Shown here: positions 5,043 to 8,439 of the stretch, one piece after another
How the letters are laid out: each line of letters opens with the position of its first letter
Numbering within the stretch: the first letter of the stretch is position 1
Assembly: GCA_043817345.1 (NCBI GenBank)
Contig: JBDRGZ010000053.1
Location: forward strand, 1-8,439
DNA length: 8,439 bases
Reading direction: 5' to 3'
DNA from: CAYSXS01 sp043817345
GTDB lineage: Bacteria > Patescibacteriota > Patescibacteriia > UBA2196
Notes under the pieces: generated by a model
Databases searched by the model: none
What the model saw: the letters and a program-made list of their open reading frames with translations, nothing else
What the model was told of the DNA's origin: nothing
Made by a program: the position numbers and the translations under genes

Positions 5043-6053
5043 TTATTTAGCCCTTATTTTTGTCATAATAAAATAAATTCCCATCCAAACTACTAAGAAA
5101 ATTAAACCTAAATAAAACGCATTTATCCCAACAAACTGACTTATAAATACACTAGCAAGCAATGTCGCAATAACACTAGCAGCTTCAACTGACAAAAACC
5201 ATTCAACTCTTCTTGATTCCACTGTCTCTTGGTAACTAAGCCTAGCATTTGAAGCATTATCAAGATTATCAAGCATTATATCCATTTGTTGCCAAAGTCT
5301 ATCAACATAACCAAGATCAACCTCAACTCTCTTTAAAATTGAAAAAAGATCTAATTGTTTCACAATTTCATCTTCAAATTTTATATTTTTTAATACTTTA
5401 ACTTCTCTTTCTACACAATCCTTAGCGTCATTTATTCTTGACATAATCTCTCCAGTATTTTTTTCTATATAATCCATTTCAAAAACTGTACGTTTAAGTT
5501 CACTAAGCTCAAATTCTCCTTTTAAAGAGACAACTACTTTATCTGCTTTGTGATAATATTCAGACATTTTTAAAACATAATCATCAATTACAAACATCAG
5601 AACAATTGCAAATTGATAAATATGATAAACAGAAAGGTTTTTTGAAAAGTAAGGCTCTGCAAAGACTTTATCTAATTTATTGTCCAACTTTAGTTTTTTG
5701 TTTACAGAAAAATAAAGTGCTGAAAATTTTAAAGGAATGGTTTCATTCTTTATTTGCTTATAGGTTACTGTGTGCCAATTTTTAATTAATGAATCTAGCA
5801 ATATCTTTTTTAATTTTTTAATCGCATCCTCTGTGTTTTTATTGGCAGGCAATTCAACTACTAACGAGTAAATACCTGTTGGAGTTAAAATAAAATTAAT
5901 ATCAACATTCTGAAAAATATTTTTAATTACAAATGTTAAATTTTCATCAAACTTTATATCTTTGATGTCTAAATTTGTTAAGCTTATTTTTGAAAAAGCC
6001 TCTCTTAGATGAATATAGGATCTTGGAATCCACGTACTTAAAATAATTGTCAT
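5043..6053 (-). CDS. Membrane protein with long cytoplasmic part, coiled coil and two C-terminal TM helices
   Basis: The function is not recognised with certainty. The 336-residue product has an alpha/beta N-terminal region (about 1-160, with strands such as FVIKNIF, VDINFILTP and YSLVVELPA). A long charged helical region (about 180-285) is probably coiled coil, ending RLSYQETVESRRVEWFLSVE. Two hydrophobic helices follow at about 285-307 and 312-331, with a short polar turn between and a basic end (TKIRAK). The order soluble domain, helical stalk, paired C-terminal helices recalls CorA-like channels and RMD1/DUF155 proteins, and the YQETVESRRVEW stretch loosely resembles the pre-membrane part of DUF155. 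No GxN metal-channel motif is seen, so CorA function is not claimed. It follows the methyltransferase-like gene after 83 bp, with its own likely promoter. The only trace of mltG after its 3' end is the relic. Confidence 0.8.
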   Translation of the reverse strand: MTIILSTWIPRSYIHLREAFSKISLTNLDIKDIKFDENLTFVIKNIFQNVDINFILTPTGIYSLVVELPANKNTEDAIKKLKKILLDSLIKNWHTVTYKQIKNETIPLKFSALYFSVNKKLKLDNKLDKVFAEPYFSKNLSVYHIYQFAIVLMFVIDDYVLKMSEYYHKADKVVVSLKGEFELSELKRTVFEMDYIEKNTGEIMSRINDAKDCVEREVKVLKNIKFEDEIVKQLDLFSILKRVEVDLGYVDRLWQQMDIMLDNLDNASNARLSYQETVESRRVEWFLSVEAASVIATLLASVFISQFVGINAFYLGLIFLVVWMGIYFIMTKIRAK

Positions 6054-6098
6054 ATATTTGTTATAAATAAATTAAAATAAATTTTATTTGCTTCTTTA

Positions 6099-6107
6099 AT
6101 TATACCA
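6099..6107 (-). promoter_or_regulatory. Extended -10 promoter for the two-TM membrane protein gene
   Basis: On the minus strand the sequence reads TGGTATAAT, a full extended -10. No good -35 lies at 16-18 bp; a TTGCAT lies 20 bp upstream. The expected start near 6091 leaves a leader of about 38 nt, AT-rich and without a Shine-Dalgarno motif. Confidence 0.55.
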
Positions 6108-6136
6108 TAAGTTCTCTATTATATATGCAATCTTTA

Positions 6137-7267
6137 TTATTTTAAATTCCCTTCAAATTCATCCAAAAATATTTTTACATCTTTCGTATCGCCAATAACT
6201 TTTATATCCACTCCATTCATATTACTTTTTCTACCCATAGAAGATTTAAGCATTGGTGTCTCAAATTCTTCTACTAAAAATAGATCTTGTCTTTGTTTTA
6301 ATAAATCAACACACTTAATTGATTCATTGTTCACCGGAAATCGGCTCAATCTCATCGAGGGCGTTATGGAATCAGAAAAACCAGAAACAGGCACAATTCT
6401 AAGGTGCCCACCTTGAGACACACCAGCTAATGCTTTTTTATAAAATATTCTTACCTGTTCAGGATTAAAAGCATACGTTGGTAAAGAATTGTTTGCAGAC
6501 CATACTTCATCATACTTTTTTAAATCTCCCCTAATGTCATAAAAGTTTTTAGAAATCGGATAATCAGCGTTCCCTTTATGTTCTTCTGTCAAAAGAGGTT
6601 CAATATTAGTAACCTGACAATCAATATCTTGACTTAAAAGCTGATCTTTAATTGGGGCAATGCCCCCACCAATTAATAATAAAGTTTTTCCACCCAATAA
6701 TTTTTTAATCTCTTTATCATCATTAATATTTAAAAATTTTAAATATGTCAAAAGATTTCTACTGGCTGATTCTGGTCTTTCAAACATGTGCTTAAAAAAT
6801 TCATCAAAAGCTACTTTTTCCTCTCTACATTCTGCAATTTTATCAGACAACATCATAAGAATACTATCTCGTGAACTTTTGTCTCGTAAATTATTCTCAA
6901 TAATCTTTACGCAATGCTCAAACGTTGGCGTTCCTGCATAATTATGTAATACTTGAAATACATAATCATACTTTTTTCTATTAACCAACTCATTTATTAA
7001 TTTTATTACATATTCTTGGTTGTTTAAAGCGACTTCCAAGACCCTTTCTTCTTTAAAACATTGAGGTGTATCATAAATCCAATCTTCAATTGTCCTCTGA
7101 TCAGTAGGAAAATCAATTTGTTTTTCTTTTACACCAACTCCTTTATTTAAAACAATTTGTTCAATTTGTTTTATCACTTCTTCTTTTTCGCCATCACTAA
7201 ACTCTAAATAGTTCTCAATATTGTTTTCTTGTTTTTCTAAACTAATATTTTTTTGTAATAAATCCAT
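6137..7267 (-). CDS. Methyltransferase-like (Rossmann) protein with helical N-terminal domain
   Basis: The 376-residue product appears to have two parts. Residues about 1-185 are mostly helical and could be a helical-repeat or interaction domain. Residues about 190-300 look like a class I SAM-dependent methyltransferase core: TLLLIGGGIAP (195-205) as the glycine-rich motif I, CQVTNIEPL (217-225) with an acidic residue at the end of strand 2, YDEVWSANNSLPTY (252-265) as strand 4 and the active-site region, then a helix and GGHLRIVPVSGF (286-297) as strand 5. The spacing fits the fold. The substrate cannot be inferred, and the NPPY/DPPY motif of DNA amino-methyltransferases is absent. It starts 25 bp after the mltG stop, so it may be co-transcribed with mltG. 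No Shine-Dalgarno motif is present. It ends in tandem TAA TAA. Assignment to the methyltransferase fold is likely; activity is uncertain. Confidence 0.8.
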   Translation of the reverse strand: MDLLQKNISLEKQENNIENYLEFSDGEKEEVIKQIEQIVLNKGVGVKEKQIDFPTDQRTIEDWIYDTPQCFKEERVLEVALNNQEYVIKLINELVNRKKYDYVFQVLHNYAGTPTFEHCVKIIENNLRDKSSRDSILMMLSDKIAECREEKVAFDEFFKHMFERPESASRNLLTYLKFLNINDDKEIKKLLGGKTLLLIGGGIAPIKDQLLSQDIDCQVTNIEPLLTEEHKGNADYPISKNFYDIRGDLKKYDEVWSANNSLPTYAFNPEQVRIFYKKALAGVSQGGHLRIVPVSGFSDSITPSMRLSRFPVNNESIKCVDLLKQRQDLFLVEEFETPMLKSSMGRKSNMNGVDIKVIGDTKDVKIFLDEFEGNLK

Positions 7268-7292
7268 ATCATTTTATTAATAGTAATATTTT

Positions 7293-7380
7293 CTACTTCA
7301 AATACTTATTTACATTATTATCATGTCCCTCTTTATCCTCTGCAAAGTGGGTATTTCCTTCTTTGTCTGATAAATAGAAC
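7293..7380 (-). repeat. Intact member of the direct-repeat pair (mltG 3' end)
   Basis: This stretch is the source-like copy of the repeat whose degraded partner lies at 4969-5033. About 40 bp next to the stop and about 14 bp coding YLSD match closely between the copies, and the intervening internal segment is absent from the partner. The two copies flank the methyltransferase-like and two-TM genes in direct orientation. Confidence 0.75.
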
Positions 7381-8294
7381 CAATAATCTGAAGATTTGGG
7401 ATATATAGCTGCTCTAATGGCTGACTCCCCTGGATTATTAATTGGAGTTGGTGGTAATCCTCTATACTTATATGTATTATATTCTGAATCAATTTCCAAT
7501 TCTTCAAAAGTTAATGCATTCCTGTTTTTCTTACCAATGATATATTTTAAACTTGAATCAACTTGTAATGCCATACCAACATCTAATCTATTCCATAACA
7601 CACCAGAAACTAATTTACGATCTTCATCTGTTTGAACTTCAGCTTCAATAATTGAAGCCATGATTAAAACCTCATACACAGTTTTACCTTGTGCTCGTAT
7701 TTCTGTACGCATAGCAGATGTTAATTTTTGATCAAAATTCTCTAACTGTCTAGAAATGATATCAACCAATGTAGAATCTTTAAACACCCTATATGTATCT
7801 GGAAAAAGAAAACCTTCTAAAGGACGGGTAGATACTTCTTGTAAAAATTCAAATTCATCAGTAAAGTTTTCTGCTTTAGCAGTATTTAAAAACATATCTG
7901 TATTTTCAACAATATCCCTCTCAACCAAATATTCTGCCATATCTTTCATTGTCCAACCCTCAATAAATTTAAGAGATATTTCATTGTCTACTTTACCAAC
8001 AACCAATGTTTTAGCCACATCAGCAATACTCATTGGAGTTAAGATATATGAACCTGCCTGTATAGAGCTTTGCCATCCTTTAAGCCAGACATAAAATTTA
8101 AATGTAAACTCTGAATGAATAATTTCTTGATCAACCAGATTATATGCAATTTCTCCAACACTTTCACCAGAAACAATTACAAATTCTTTTTCACCTTCAA
8201 ACTCTGCTTTGCTCTTTAAATCAAAAACAAAAACAATACCTATGAAAAATATGATTATAATTAGAAATATTAAAATTTTTTTTATAGTAGTCAT
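7293..8294 (-). CDS. mltG: Endolytic murein transglycosylase MltG (YceG family)
   Basis: MltG cleaves nascent peptidoglycan strands at the outer face of the cytoplasmic membrane and so sets glycan-chain length. The 333-residue product has an N-terminal membrane anchor (about 7-25, very hydrophobic, preceded by basic residues) and a LysM-like segment (about 37-100, with FVIVSGESVGEIAYNL and QAGSYILTP). The YceG catalytic domain follows, with EGFLFPDTY (160-168), the active-site stretch LIMASIIEAE with the presumed catalytic Glu at 217, GVLWNRL (231-237), LQVDSSLKY and NTYKYRGLPPTPINNPG (273-289). All key family motifs are present, so it should be active. It is the only gene here with a recognisable Shine-Dalgarno motif (AAAGG, 9 nt from the ATG). 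Its last codons are partly duplicated at 4969-5033. The stop is TAG. Confidence 0.95.
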   Translation of the reverse strand: MTTIKKILIFLIIIIFFIGIVFVFDLKSKAEFEGEKEFVIVSGESVGEIAYNLVDQEIIHSEFTFKFYVWLKGWQSSIQAGSYILTPMSIADVAKTLVVGKVDNEISLKFIEGWTMKDMAEYLVERDIVENTDMFLNTAKAENFTDEFEFLQEVSTRPLEGFLFPDTYRVFKDSTLVDIISRQLENFDQKLTSAMRTEIRAQGKTVYEVLIMASIIEAEVQTDEDRKLVSGVLWNRLDVGMALQVDSSLKYIIGKKNRNALTFEELEIDSEYNTYKYRGLPPTPINNPGESAIRAAIYPKSSDYWFYLSDKEGNTHFAEDKEGHDNNVNKYLK

Positions 8295-8303
8295 CTTGAG
8301 CGA

Positions 8304-8329
8304 CCTTTTTGGTTGTTTTGAGCCAAAAA
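8304..8329 (-). promoter_or_regulatory. mltG ribosome-binding site with overlapping hairpin
   Basis: AAAGG (8308-8304) lies 9 nt before the ATG. Its A residues belong to a 7-bp inverted repeat (CCAAAAA at 8312-8306 with TTTTTGG at 8329-8323, 10-nt loop), so folding could partly mask the site. No T run follows in either direction, so it is not a terminator. Confidence 0.45.
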
Positions 8330-8350
8330 ATCTTGTTAATTTATAATATA

Positions 8351-8379
8351 ATTTTACTATTTTTATGCTAAAACAACAA
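8351..8379 (-). promoter_or_regulatory. Probable mltG promoter
   Basis: On the minus strand TTGTTG (8379-8374), a 17-bp spacer and TAAAAT (8356-8351) form a reasonable sigma-70-type promoter, with a start expected near 8344 and a leader of about 50 nt. The region is AT-rich, and other TATAAT-like hexamers nearby (TATATT, TATAAA) make the exact -10 uncertain. Nothing else is seen between here and the right edge. Confidence 0.45.
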
Positions 8380-8439
8380 ATTAAATTTTATTTTTCTATT
8401 TTAAGCTGTATTATTTATCTAAAATTAGCCAAAACATAA

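Noticed and set aside
5043..6053. CorA magnesium channel
   Set aside because: The topology is similar, but the GxN motif at the end of the first membrane helix is absent.
6137..7267. DNA-modification methyltransferase of a restriction system
   Set aside because: No NPPY/DPPY or PCQ motif, no target-recognition domain and no nuclease neighbour are visible.
8306..8329. Terminator upstream of mltG
   Set aside because: The inverted repeat has no T run after it in either direction and an AT-only outer stem. It lies inside the mltG leader.
1..8439. UGA reassignment as in Gracilibacteria or Absconditabacteria
   Set aside because: All the long genes are complete in the standard code with no internal TGA, and Gly is encoded by GGN.

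Overview
The window is AT-rich (roughly 30% G+C by eye) and tightly packed. It carries one plus-strand gene in an otherwise minus-strand region. Every complete gene reads through in the standard bacterial code with TAA or TAG stops. Low G+C, many short or unassignable proteins, mostly absent Shine-Dalgarno motifs and an MltG of this type suggest a Patescibacteria (Candidate Phyla Radiation) genome, possibly parcubacterial. This placement is an inference from gene style and was not tested by phylogeny.

Layout from left to right. At 1-369 (minus) there is the start of a coiled-coil protein with a tandem 9-residue repeat, cut by the window edge. At 408-1031 (minus) lies a 207-residue unassigned protein with an acidic tail. 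A divergent promoter region (1032-1150) separates it from a 697-residue plus-strand membrane protein (1151-3244), which has a degenerate PP2C-like cytoplasmic domain, one membrane helix and a probable beta-propeller outside. An inverted repeat at 3267-3295 sits between this gene and the convergent ribosomal genes. rplL (3344-3778) and rplJ (3948-4472) encode L7/L12 and L10. They are preceded by a strong promoter (4641-4669) and a structured leader of about 160 nt that resembles the bacterial L10 leader and ends in a terminator hairpin whose T run touches the rplJ ATG. Further right are an orphan HicB-like gene (4704-4919), a relic of an mltG 3' end (4969-5033), a two-helix membrane protein (5043-6053), a methyltransferase-like protein (6137-7267), and mltG (7293-8294) with its promoter region at the right edge.

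The most notable points are these. (1) rplL has an in-frame TAA exactly where the family has a Glu codon; the expected last eight residues follow in frame, up to a second TAA. (2) The last codons of mltG occur twice, as direct repeats flanking the methyltransferase-like and membrane-protein genes. This looks like the scar of a duplication or insertion at the mltG 3' end. (3) The L10 leader has visible competing pairings, consistent with autogenous attenuation of rplJ-rplL. (4) The 697-residue gene has a near-consensus promoter so close to its ATG that its mRNA should be leaderless.

Functionally the window joins ribosomal stalk synthesis (L10 and L7/L12), peptidoglycan glycan-strand termination (MltG) and several lineage-specific proteins of unknown role. 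No CRISPR array, tRNA, rRNA or transposase was seen.
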